In this document: in pieces, positions 45,091-58,249 of the stretch
Layout of the letters: the number at the start of each line of letters is the position of its first letter
Numbering within the stretch: the stretch's first letter is position 1
Source: Cloeon dipterum
Taxonomy: Eukaryota; Arthropoda; Insecta; Ephemeroptera; Baetidae
Direction of reading: 5' to 3'
DNA: 64,000 nucleotides
NCBI RefSeq assembly: GCF_949628265.1
Contig: NC_088786.1
Coordinates: 40,445,681-40,509,680, forward strand
Program-made: the position numbers and the translations under genes
The notes under the pieces: model-generated
Told to the model about the DNA's origin: nothing
What the model saw: only the letters and a program-made list of their open reading frames with translations
The model's database searches: none

Positions 45091-45999
45091 TCTTGAAAGA
45101 AAATTAAAACTATCAACGTTGATTTAACGTTGAATGTGAACAATGGTGAAAAATGAAGAAATGAACTAAATCATAATTGGAAATTGATGACTTTATTATT
45201 GGTCAACGGTTTCTATCATTTTCAATTTGAAAATATTTGTCGGAAGGTACCATTTTTGACGCCGTTGATTTTATATTGAACGTCAACTATATGGTTAATT
45301 CATGGAAAATTTACGTTAGAGCGGAACCTTTTTTCACTACAAATTTCCAACTTAGTCGTGCAATCGGATTGGCTGAACTTTGTAAATTCAAGAATATTTG
45401 TCAGTCAATGTTGATCAACGTTTATTCAAGGTGTTTCGTGAAAAGCGTATTTATTTAAATAATTTTTATTGCTTTCTTATTCTAATGTTATTTAATTTTT
45501 ATTTTCTCTTTCAATTAATTATTTCGTTCTTTACGGATTTTTGTGGATCAACATTGATTCTTGGTTGGAAATCAAACTGAAACATTTAAAGTACTGCGTG
45601 CCTTTAGAACGATTAATTTAATCTATTTGCAAAATTATAATTCATATCAATTCGTTTAATTTTATATTATAATTTGCTCAAACTTTATTAATTGCTAAAT
45701 TTAAAGTAAAAATCAATATCAAATCTGAGAAAATGGGAGAAATTTATTTATTTCAAAATAATTTAAATGTATACCATTTTTTAATGCTTCAGCATTATTT
45801 TATTTTTGAACCACCAATATAATTATTGATATTTCTCAAACTAAAAATGAATTTATTCTCCCGGGAAATATTTTTTAATCGAAACTGATTTTTCTGCCTG
45901 ATTTTAACACGAAAAATAAAGAAACCCCGCGATTTTGAAATTTCGCACTGTTTCATTTTATTTTTGTATCGCGGCGTGTGGCGCCATTTTTGATTTGGG

Positions 46000-46408
46000 G
46001 GAGTGCGGCTGCTGCGGTCGGTGCATTCGCATTCATTGTGCGCTCTCTTTGTTTTTGCCCGTCCGAGAGAAAGAGAGCGAGTTGTCAGAGTTGTCGTCCC
46101 CCTAGCTTATTTTCTTCTTTCGCCCCGTCGCAGCAGAGAGTTGGTTAATTTTCCGGCGGCGCGGCGGCTGCAGCGGCGGCGGCGGGGGTGCAACCCCCAC
46201 CCCTCGCACTCACTCACACACACACACGGGGTGCAGAGCAGCGATTTCCCTCTTGAAGACTCGCGTCGCTCGAGCGCAATCTTGATCCGGCGAGCGGGCG
46301 GGCGAACGGCGGGCGCGTGTGCGTTATTGATTCCCGCAGGCCACGCTTTTCCATTTTCCACCACACTGAGCGTCGTCGAAACTCTAATTTTGTTGCTGCT
46401 CCACAGGC
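46000..46408 (+). promoter_or_regulatory. Probable promoter and 5' UTR region of the 46-kb gene
   Basis: GC and GA content rise here (GAGAGAAAGAGAGCGAG at about 46065), and an acceptor (TGCTGCTCCACAG) ends at 46406, two bases before the ATG. So a non-coding first exon and the transcription start probably lie within these 400 bases. There is no TATA box. Confidence 0.45.
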
Positions 46409-49400
46409 ATGGCGAGCACCACCACCTCCGCCACCGCCGCCGCAGCCACCGAGCAGGCCGCAGAGTCAGTATTTCCAGCCCCTCGGGCGCCGAATTCGCC
46501 GAATTGGCAGAGTTGAGTTAATTCGCAATTTGCAGGTGCGACGAGGTGACCGAGTCGCTCGACATGCTCGACGCCGTCCTCCTGCAGTTCGACGAGGAGA
46601 AACAGACGCCGCCGCCGCCAGAGGAGGCCGCCAGGATCATTTCCTCGCTCGTGTGAGTTTTTCGCCAAATTCTCACGCTTATTTCAAATGACAGACACGT
46701 CTCCTCATTGATTTTTTACGCTCTTCTCCCTCTTTTTGTCACTTAACTTGCTTTTACTGCGAAGAAAACTTTATAATTTGACATTTTAATTGTAAATTAA
46801 TTGTTAAAATATCTAAATCGACCCAGCACTGTTTTTAATTTCTTGCAAATTTTATAGATTTCCTTTTTTAAATTAAAAAAATCTAAAATTTAAACGAATA
46901 ATAATTTAAAAATTTACTTATCAGGTTGTGCGACCTGGGGAAGGTCGGGGAAAGTCAAGGGAGCAAAATTGTAGCCGATTATCGCTAAATGTGCTCGAAA
47001 TTACTGAAAAAGCATTAAAAACCAGCCTGGGAGCCGATCTCAGGTTGCGGGGTACCCTGAAAAAGGTCATCAGGGTACCGCAGGTTGAAGCCCCGTCCAA
47101 GACCTTTCCAATGAGGGGTCGTGGTTGACGATCGGATGAACGGCTGAATTTTAAGAAAAATAAAACCATTTTTAACTCACGCACGTCGCGGAGCCGAAAA
47201 CTCAAAACCAAATTAATTTTAATTTTTCTATGGGCGCGAAATTTTTGAAAATCGGTTTCTAGACTGCTGTTGGACCTCTGCGTGCGATGGAACAGGTGGG
47301 AACCCATTATGAGCCCCCGTTCGGGAAAAAAAATCGCGAATTTTCAATTTCCGACGGAAAAAGTGCAAATATCACGTTTTTAAAACTTCAAAATTCTACT
47401 AGTCGTAGGATTTTGATTGGATCGGTTCGTATTTGGTCTTAAAATGTTCCTAGATAAATTTCGCATTGATTTACCGTGGTATTTGTTGATTTTTTCCCAA
47501 TCGAGAGATATGACAACCGGAATAAGTAGCAAATTGTTGTCAAAACGGAAAATTTTCGGTTTTTACGATTTTAAATTTTAAAAAAATGTTAACATAATGA
47601 AATTGACCCAGCACTGGTTTGCCTGCTTTAGTTTTTGAATTTATTACAATTTTTAAACTTGAAATTGCCATAAAAATATATAAAAAAAATTGAAAGAAAT
47701 CCAAAATTTAAACGGATGATATTAAATACAAAAGTAAAAGATTAAATAGATCGTCTGTGCTCGAAAATTATTCCTATTTATTGTTGTAGATAATTATTTA
47801 ATTGATAAATTGCGTTATTCTTTAATTAAAATTTTTTGTTAACCGTCAACAGTTAAATTTTTTATCTCGTCTGATAAACTCCGAACGAGCTATAAAATTA
47901 ACAGGAAGCACTCTATTTTTTTTCTTTTACTATCAGAGTTAGGCCTTCGGTGGAACATTGTTTCAAATAATAATGAAAAATTTAGCTTCAATTCAGCCAG
48001 TGAATCACACATTTTAAATTTGAGTTCATTAAAATATTCCCGTCACGTTTTTTTCCTCCGTGCAGCAGACGAAAGAATATACATCCAATCGTGCTGATTT
48101 TGCCCTGGGAAAAAGGCTGGCGGTTGCGCTGCGATGAGGATCACGCCCTTTCTCTCATCTCTCTCACTCTCTGCAACATTTTGCTTTTTCAAAACACACA
48201 CGTGAAATGACTCGTGCGACGCGGCACGTCTCGCCATTGATTTTTTTTTCTTTCACGCTCTCCTTTCTTTCCCTGGTGTGCATACGTATTTATTATTTGT
48301 GTTTTTCGGCGAGGATTGCGGCCAGGTTTACTGCCATGCGCGCGGCGGCCGTTCGCCTGTTTACATTTTGATAATGATCCCCTTTCGGGAACCTTTTGTC
48401 TGACTCCAAATTGCACGCATGCCGTCACTGCGCTCGGAAATAAAATAAATAAATCGTCACTGTTGCAGGGGTTCTCCGTACCAAAGCCTGCAAAGGGGCC
48501 AGGGCACCCAGACGACCTTTGTGAGTAATTAAACCGTGAAAAATAATCGACGCCTGTAATTTTATTTTTTTGTTCCTTTATTGCAGCCGCGGCCGAATAA
48601 GAAGCTGAGTTCCCAGTTTGGTTCGTTGCCGTTTGACCTGTCGTCCCACGCAGGTTGGCGTTCACCGAAATAAAAAAAATCCCATTATCTTCCTAACCGA
48701 ACCCTTTTCTCGGCAGCTCCGGCGGCGCCGCCCTGGCTGAACAAGGAGCAGAGCGCCAGGAACAACCTCCACCTGCCCATTCAGAATCCATTAACCACGA
48801 CGATGGCCCATTCCAGCGTAAGCCGCCCCCTGAGGGGAAATATATAAATGTCTTTATTATAAAAATAATAAATCAATTTTTTAAAGGAGGACGAGGAGCA
48901 GTTCTCGGACGACTCGCTCGAGGGGCAGGTGTGGAGTTCGGACCGCGACCTGTCCAACGATCGTGAGGACACCGGCAGCAGGGGCGACGTCATTTCCGCG
49001 TCTGAGGACGGCGAGAAGGAGCAGAGCAGCAGGGACGACGGCAGAGTCAGCATCGCCTGGAGCATCGAGTGGAACAACCACGACAAATCCGACGAGCCGG
49101 ATATTAGTACGATTTATTTATTCCAGACGAGTTAGAGACCCACTGAAGCCAATCGATTCCTGATCTCAGGTCACGTGACCTGAGGAAGGTCGCGGAAAAG
49201 TAAAGAGGAAAAATCGTTGCCAAAAGTGCTCAAAATTACTGATAAATCGGCATGGGAGCCAATCTCAGGTCACGGGTACCCTGAAAAAGGTCATTCAGGT
49301 ATGTCAGGTCGAAGCTCCGTCCAAGACCTTTCCAATGAGGGGTCGTGGTCGATGATCGGACGAACAGCCGAATTTTAAGAAAAATAAAAAACAATTCACT

Positions 49401-52400
49401 CACGCACGTCGCAAAGCTGAAAAACCGAAAAAAATTAATTTTAATTTTTCTATTGCTGCGAAAAATCTGAAAATCAGTTTCCAGACTTGCGTTAGACCTC
49501 TGCGTGCAGTGGAACAGATGGGAACTTGTTATAGGCCCCCTTTCGAAAATAAATTGCGAATTTTCAATTTCCCATGGAGAACGTGCAAAAATCACGTTTT
49601 TAAAACTTGAAAATTCAACTAGTCGTAGGATATTTATTGAATTGGCTCGTATTTGGTCTTAAACTGTTTCTAGATAGATTTTGCGTTGATTTACCGTGGC
49701 GTTTGTCGAGCTTTTTTCCCCAATCGAGAAATATGGCGACCGGAAACCGCAAATTATCGTAAAAACTGAAAATTTCCAATTTTGTATAAAATTAACGGCT
49801 CGGTCAAAGTTGGTGAAAATCACACAAAATGTTCTTTAATTGATGCCTAGCTCGGATGGATCCTGGAAAAATCTGCGTCACTTTTTTTCAATTTTGATTT
49901 TTTCCTAAATTTTTCCGAAAAATATTCTTAAAAAATCGAAAAATGATCCGATTTTGGAAAACCACACATCAACAGACGCGCCTTTCCAAGGGGCGTCGAT
50001 TGGTACCAAAATCGGGGCCGTCCGGCCCATAGGGCCCCGCCTGGTCCCCGAAAACAAAAATTGGAAATGTCACAATTTGCGTTTTTTCGACTTTAAAAAT
50101 TCATAACTCGGGAAACCAAATAAAAATGTGGCGTCAGTTGGTCTTTCAAGCCTAAATCTGTCAAGAGATGACTTTATTAACTCTTTTTGCTCAAATTTTC
50201 AGATGGCAAGGGGACGTACGTGATCAAGGACAAGAAGCGGCGTCTCTGCCTGGAAGAAGGTCTGTTCAATCGGCCGCAGATCGCGACCTCGAAGAGCTCG
50301 GACCATTTGCACAAATTGTCCAAACACATTTCGCGGGGGCGCAGTTTGCCGAGTCTGAGCACGGGCAAGCCGCTGGAAAACGGCGTCGTCGTGCCCATCG
50401 AACCCGAAGAAGAAGAAAAAGAAGCAGAGTCAAGGGTCAACGGCTTCGGCAGGGCGGGCGAAAACTCGCTCGACGCCTGCGACTCGCTCTGCGAGGAGGA
50501 AAAAATCGTAGAACCAGTAGAAGCAGTCAATGTTGCCATAATAACTTCCACTGACAATGAGAATCAAAATGAGGAAAGCACGGAAAAACTCGATAAGGAA
50601 ATTTCCGAGCCTGAAGTCGAGTCGACAGTTGAAAAAGTTGAGGAAGAAATCTCCGTGAAGGACGAGATTGTGGAGGAAATCGTGCCCGTTAGTGTTGAAA
50701 ATTTACTGCCAGAGGAAATAATAGTCGAAGATGAAGTCACTGTGTTAGTTAATAACGAGGAAGAGGAAAAAGAAGAAAGTGTCGTGGTCAAAGACCAAGT
50801 TACAGAAGTGGAGCCTGAAGTGCGGGAAAATGTTGAGCAAGAGGAGCAAGTTCAAGCGCCACCCCTCAATGAAATTTTGGACTCTGGATCAGATTCCGAG
50901 GAGGAGGAAGAGGAGGAGGTGCAACAGGTCGCTGAAACGCCCGGACCCTGCGAGTTGAGCTTCAAAATTATGCGGCCAAAGGTGAGAACTATGAAACAGA
51001 GCAATTTAATCGTTAAATTGAGTCCAGATTTGAGTTTTTTGGGTCGGAAAACATATGAAACGACACCAATGACGGGTATATTTGCCGAAATTGGGGAAAA
51101 CTCACCCCCTGGGGGATGAGACTGCATTTCAACCCCTTTAAAACATTATGACTATTTAAAATGGGTTTAAATCTGCTTAGAAAATGCTGGAAACTAGCGT
51201 AATTGAAATTAAACTTTAATTTTGGGGTGGAAAAAACATGTTTTTTCAAATTGAAATACGAATTTTTCAAAAACGCGGGAAAACCACGTTACAATTTTTT
51301 TATATGGTATTTCTTATTAAATGAGGCACATTTTAGCTATCTCAAAAATTAATTTTTTGCTTCATTCGATGTGCAGGAATTTTTTAAAATCTTAATTTAA
51401 ATTTTAGTGACCTTGACCTTTGACCTAGGAAGTTTATCACCCTTGAAAAGTTGTCGGGCGTTTAATGTAGATCATTTTAGACACCTTATTTGTCAACTTA
51501 TCTTAACTCTAACTATAGTTAAAAATTTAAAAAAAAATAAAAAAATGACCCTGAGCCCCTGTAAAGTAGGCAATTTTCGGAATTCTGACCTAAAATATCA
51601 GGTCCACTTGGGAAAACCTCTACCAAATTTCAAACCGTAGCCTTTCAAACCACTATTCTGTCCAGTAATTTGTTGGAAACAATTTTCTTAAAAAAAAAAT
51701 CACCTTTAATCCCTGAAAAGACAATTTTTGGAATTTTTATTTAAAATTTCAGGTCCACTTCACCACATTTCAGACCCTTGCCTTCACTTCCCAGTAAAAA
51801 AAAAACCAATTTGTTCAAGAAACAATGTGGTTTTTACAAAAAAAAAAAAAAAAAACCGAAAAATTGCATTTCTAGATGATTTCTCGTCCGAACTCGATGC
51901 CGCCGACGGAGGAGAACGTGGTGGTGTACACGAACAGCGTGACGCTGTACCCTGACGCGGGGCTGATCACGTACTACGACGACGAGCCCAAGGCCAAGCC
52001 CATGAAGGAGGCGGTGGCGGAGGCGGCGCCGAGCCTGCTGCGGCCCAAGTCGTGCTCGGACATCACGACGGCGGCCTTCGCCTGCGTCGACATCAGTCTG
52101 GACGAGGAGCCGCTCAGCCTGGAGCCCATCACCATCGAGGCGACGTCCACCACGGTCACCATCACCGAGACCGAGGACGAGACCCTCGAGGCCGAGGAGG
52201 AGGAGGAGGAAGGGGAGGCGGAGGAGCTGGAGGAGGAGGTGCACGAGCGGCTGATGGAACTGCCCGTCAAGGTCGACTGCCTCGTCCAGACGGACATTTC
52301 CGGACTGGGAAAACGGCTCTGCCTCGAGTCGCCAGGAGAGCAGGTAAAAGAAATGGTGAATATGCACAATATTTTACAATTCAACCCCTTCTCTCTTTCT

Positions 52401-55400
52401 CGATCTTTGTAGCATTCACCAAATGTAGTTTTAGAGACACAAAATCCTACCTTTATCTGTAAATTAGCTGTTCCCTACTGTAATACTACGATTTATTTAA
52501 AAATTTAGATAATTTTTCCTCAAAATTCGCACACCATTGAATAGATCGCGATGAGAGGGATTGAAATCAAGAAAAAAAAGCTGAAATTTTGATCAAAATA
52601 AAAATAAAACCAAAATATTTCATTAGGGTAGATTTTGGGGTCGTTGAGAGCTGCAAGGGTGGGTAGCGGAAATCTAGTTTAGGCAACGCAGAATTTTACG
52701 GCAAGTCTGAAGAATTTTGGTTTTTTAATGTACGACCCATAGCAGCCGAGTTATTATTTTTTAAAGTCGAAAAACGCGATTTGTGACATTTCCAACTTTT
52801 TAATTCGGGGCCCAGGCGGGGCCCTATGGGCCGGATTGCCCAAATTTTGGTACCAATTGACGCCCCTTAATTAGGCGCGTCCATCTGTGTTTAGTTTTTT
52901 GAAATCGGATGATTTTTCGAGTTTTTACGAATTTTATACAGCTGACATTTTGAAAAAGTCGGAATTTTCATACAAATGGTTTTATTTTTCTTAAAATTCG
53001 GCCGTTTGTCCGATCATTGACCACTGCCCCTTATCGGACAGGTCTTTAAGTAGGCTTTTACCTGGGATACCCTAATGACCTTTTTCAGGGTACACCGACC
53101 TGAGATCCGCTCCCAGGCTGATTTTTAATGCTTTTTCAGTATTTTTGAGCACATTTTTGAAGCGATTTTTGCTCCTTGTACTCTCACCGACCTTGCTCAG
53201 GTTGCGTAATTATTTTAAGACCAAATTCGAGCCAATCCGATCAAAGTCCTTCGAGAAGAAAGATTTAAAATGTTAAAAAAACGTGATTTTCTCCATAAGG
53301 GTACATGGAAAATCGATAATTTAAGATTTATTACTAAACGCAGGCAAATTTACGAGTTTTACTGACTCCATCGCATGCGCAGGACCTCCGCCGGTTTAAA
53401 AACCAATTTCCAGACTTTTCGCGCGCATAGAAAAATTAAAATTAATTTTTTACCATTTTTTCTCGGCTTTTATTTTTCTTAAAATTCGACCGCTCGTCCG
53501 ATCATGGACCACGACCCCTCATCGGACAGGTCTTGGGAAGGGCTTTGACCTATGGCACTTAAACGACCTTTTTCAGGGTACACCGCGACCTGAGATCCGT
53601 TTTTAATGCTGTTTCAGTAATTTTTAGCACACATTTTGATGATTTTTACCCTTACATGTGATTTTCTTCTAAACCATCTTTCTATTTCACTCTTTAATAA
53701 TTAGATTAGTTTTTAAAACCTTTAAATTAATTAATTTGTCCAATCCAGGTGGTGCCTTCGATGGCCGGCTTCACGCCAGTGACGGAGCACAAATCTCTGG
53801 AGCTGAGCCTTCTGGCCGCGAAGAAACCCATTCTGGGGCCGGGGGCGGAGGAGGTGCCGGCGATCGAGAAGCCGAGCTTCGTGGCGCCGCCGGCGCTGCA
53901 GTGCCGGGAGCGGCGGCGCCAACACCTCGGCTCGCACACGGACGTGAACGCGGTGCCGGCGCACCGGCACTCGGTGCCCGAATCCTTCCTCTTCCCCGGA
54001 AGCTTCACCATTCCGCTCAGCTTCGCCGTGGTCAACAAGCCGGGCCTCGAGGCCGCCACCGCCGCCCCCCTCGCCGCGGCCGCCCCCGCGGAGGAGCCCC
54101 GCGAGAGGAGGAAAGAACTGCCGCCGCCGCCCCTGCCTCAACACCAAAACGTGCCAAAGTACATTGAAAACCGCCCCCGCCAAAAGACGTAAGAAAATTT
54201 CTCTAATTTTTTTGTTTTTAACAGGAAGGAAATTTTTTAATAATTATTTATTTAATTTATTTATTTTTGATAAAAAAGAAAACGTTAGTTTACGTTAAAA
54301 AAATGTTATTTAGATTAGATAGTTCTGCTTGAAATCAGCTTGACAATTTTAAATAAAATAGCCAGCTGTCCGATGACCACAGAAAAAAAAATTGAAAAAA
54401 GATTTTCTTCCTTATTAGCGTTCAACCAATACTAAAAATATTATTGTTACTTTGTGAAAATCTATTCAAAAATTAGAAAACCGGAAACCAAACCATTTTG
54501 ACGTTATTTTTCTATAACATAAAAGTCTTTTGGACAATTTAGAACAATTTTAATTCAAAATCAGGCTTGAATTAATGTAAATAGCGTAATTTAAGCTCCT
54601 TTTTATTTAAAAAAATCTACAATTTGAGGTTTTTATTAATTTAGGCAGTTTAGAAATTAATCTAACGGTGCTAAATTCGATTGTTTTTCCAAAAAAAACT
54701 GAAATTTTAAATAATTTTTCTATTTAAAATATTTTTAAACTCAAAAGAATTTATTTGGTGAATTTTTACGTGGCTATTTTCAAGTCCTGGTGAACACTGA
54801 AATGAATTTGTTTTATTTTAGCCAGTTTTAAGTGTTAAACGAAAGCCAAAAAAACGTTGAATTTGGGTTAATTTCATGTATTGACGAAAATCAGACAGAA
54901 AAATTGAAATCTATTTGTCCAAAAGCTTAACATAGATCAAGTAGAACTGAAGGGAACAAATTAAACGAAAAACCGACTTCAATTTTGACTTTTTTGGATC
55001 GGAAAACATCGGAAACGATACCAATGATGGTCAAACTCACCGAAATTAAGCAAAATTAACCCCCTGGGGGATGAGGGTCGATTTCAACCCCCTTCAAAAA
55101 ATTTTAACTATTAAAAAGAGTTCGAAATATGACAGAAAATTGCGCAAAATGCGATTAAAAGTCTAATTTTAGGGTGAAAAACACATTTTTAAAAACTCAA
55201 ATCCGGATTTCTCGAAATTTTAAAAACCCAGAGCCGCCATTTTTTAAAATATTTTTTCTAATTAAATGAAGCACATTTTGGCTATCCTAAATATAAAATT
55301 TTTTGCTTCCTTCCATGTGCAGGAATTTATTAAAATCTTAATTTAATTTTTAGTGACCTTGACCTTTGACCTAGGAATTTTTCGAACGTGGCAAAGTTGT

Positions 55401-58218
55401 TGGAAATTTAATTTCAAACATTTTAGACACTTTATTTATCAATTTACCTTTACAATAACTAGATTAAAAATAATTTTTCTTTAAAAAAATACGATTTTTC
55501 GGATTTTTCTAAAAAATATAATTTTTAAAATTTGTTTTTATTAAATTAAAAAATTTTCCGATTTCAGACCGACAGAGCCTGAGTACCGGAGCGTGCACAA
55601 GAACCGTCCTCCGGTGCCGCCGCACCAGAACCTCGTCGAGCTCTACTCGGAGCCGCGTTCCTTCCCCGACGCCCCGCCGGCGGCCGCTGTGTCAGCGGCG
55701 GCGGCGGCGCCGCCCCCGCCGCCGCCTCCGCCGCTGGCGCCGACCTTCTCGGACCAGAAGCCGGCCGTGCCGGAGCACAAGGGCCCCGCGGTGCCCGCGG
55801 TGCCCGAGCACCGGTCGTCGTTCGCCGAGCAGCCGCTGCCGCCGACGCCGCTCACGCCGCTCACCCCCGACCGCCCGCTGCCTCCGTCCCCGCGGCTGCT
55901 GCCCACCTCGGCCAGCTTCCCCGTGCCCCCGGTGGCCCGCGACTCGCCCACCGTGCCCCACAGGCCCCTCCCCTCGCCCCCAAACACCCTCAAGACCCGC
56001 TCCGTCGACGCCGGCATCGGAAAGGGACTCAGAGACCAGCTCAAAGCCCACCAGGTGCGTCAATTGTTTTTATTTTTTAATATATCGTCCAAAAGGGATG
56101 ATAATTCAATGTTTAATATTTAATAAAAATTGCCATAAACTTCTTGAAAAGTGAGACTTAATTAAAAAAGAAGCATATTTGGAATTTGCGCAGCGATAAA
56201 AATTTTCCTAAAATTCCAAACGAACAGAAAATCAAATAATAAAATTTTAAAATAATTTAAAATCTGATTTTTTTCCAAAAACCAACATTTTTCTGGATTG
56301 CAAAAAGCTGTTTTGTGCATTTTTTCAGCAATTTTGCTCATTATTCCAAAACACATACATTTTAATTAGAGATAAAAAAAACCACCTAATAGACGACCAA
56401 AAACAAAAATTGGTATAAAAGCCACTAGTTTCACCAATTTTCCAAACTTTCCGGGTTTTTTTACGCGAAATGTTATCTTTCCGCGGCAAAAATTCAGAAA
56501 AAGGTGGAAATACTCCAAACTGGCAGTTTTCCCCCCGCCAAACACCATTGGAGCAATTTTACGCATTACCAAATTGGTGAAACCTCTACGTGAAGTAACC
56601 ATTTATTTCGAAAATAATTAGGAAACATTATATTTATAGTTGGGAAATTTTTATTAAGCTTCCAATCGTTCCAGGACTTTCAAATGAACATTAATTACAC
56701 AATTTCAACCGGATATGTACCTAAATTTGTCTAAAAAAGTGCTAATTTTTGCTTAGGACGGTTGTAATTAGTTTTTGTAATCGCAAAATAAAGCAGGTTT
56801 CTGTTTCTTGATGAAAATCAGAGAGAACTGCTTTCATTTTGTTAAAAAAAGCAATTTACATACATTTAGATGGTTCCTATTTCCATTTTTAGAAGCTTTA
56901 AAAAATCACACTAAAAAGAGGAAGAAAGTAGTAACTGCACGATTTCTTTGACACTTCTTTTTATTTTATTTAACTCAAAATGTTTATTTTTCACAAGGTT
57001 TTTGCAATGAAACAATTTTTCCCTACTTAAACACAAAAAATTACATAATAAGAATTTTTCCATGATTTGCTTAGACAATTTCAACGCTCAAAAATGTTTT
57101 TGGTTGATTAACACGATTTCCAGTTTGTTAAAATGAAGTCAACTGACCAGTTGCATAAACCCCAAGTGTTCGAAGCCGCCAAGAGATGGCGCCACCGTAG
57201 ACTTTCGATTTTAAGGCACTTCCGCTGCGATTTCAGACTCAATCTAGCTACCGTGCATTCTTCAATTAATTTACTATTTTTTGACGCTCTGAAAACCAAA
57301 ATCGGTTCAGCCAATCGCCATAGAATCGTGAAAAACTATTTTTCGAAATAAAAAAATCTTTTCCAACGTTTCTACGGCGAATGGCTGAACCGATTTTGGT
57401 TTTCAGCACGTCAAAAATTAGCAAAATAATTAAAAAAAGCAAAATAGCTAGATTGAGTCTGAAATCGCAGCGGAAATGCCTTAAAACCGCTTAAAACAAA
57501 ATTTTTAAGAAAGTCTGTGGTTGCGCCATCTGTTGGCGGCTTCAATAACTAAGGGTTTATGCAACTGGTCAACTGTCTAAATTTCTCAGCCTTACGTAAA
57601 ACAATAAGTTAATTGTCAAAATACTTTTAATGGAATTATTCAACGGCTCAAGAAATATTTGACGGTAATAAACTCTGGGAGGTTCAATTTTTTCTTAATT
57701 AATTATTTTCCGGGCATGTTAACAAGACTGTAACTTGTTTCCCATTTCAATGTTTCTCGGAGTGAACGCGTTTACACGGTGTTTGTCAACTTGCTGCACT
57801 GTCAGAGACTTGCACAACCCATTGGCCCCGATGAGCATGAATAAGAGCTTTTATCCCGCTTCTCGCTTCTCGCTTCTCGGCGCCGAATAAAAACGAAAAA
57901 GGCCATATTTTGACGCTCTTAAATCTCTCGATCATGCAGCAATTCCAAATTATTAATTTTTTTAATAAATAAAATAATTTAAATAAATTTAAAATAATTA
58001 ATTCCTTTCCGGGGAAGGGATTTGTGGCGCCGCAGGTTTTGGTTCCGTGAATGGTTTGAAGTTGTGCGTCGGAGATGAGATTGGAGTGCAGTGCAGCAAG
58101 ACGAGTCTTGTAATTGCAAAGCGAATAAGTAACAGTACCGCGGGATGACGCCTTTAAAGGCCACGACTGCTTCTCTTCTCTCGCGAGTGGCCGCCGCGCG
58201 CGAGCACGAGAGAGCAAA

Positions 58219-58249
<31 letters not shown>

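Larger units (their letters stand above)
38402..46000. other. Long intergenic region downstream of UBAC2
   Basis: About 7.6 kb, mostly AT-rich and without a credible gene. Contents: a GC-rich island (39390-40440), a miniature LTR element (41171-42463), a repeat shared with UBAC2 intron 3 (44660-45090), and a foldback-like stretch at about 43090-43660 with GCGCATG and ATATGGCGTC strips. It may include an upstream promoter of the 46-kb gene. Confidence 0.5.
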
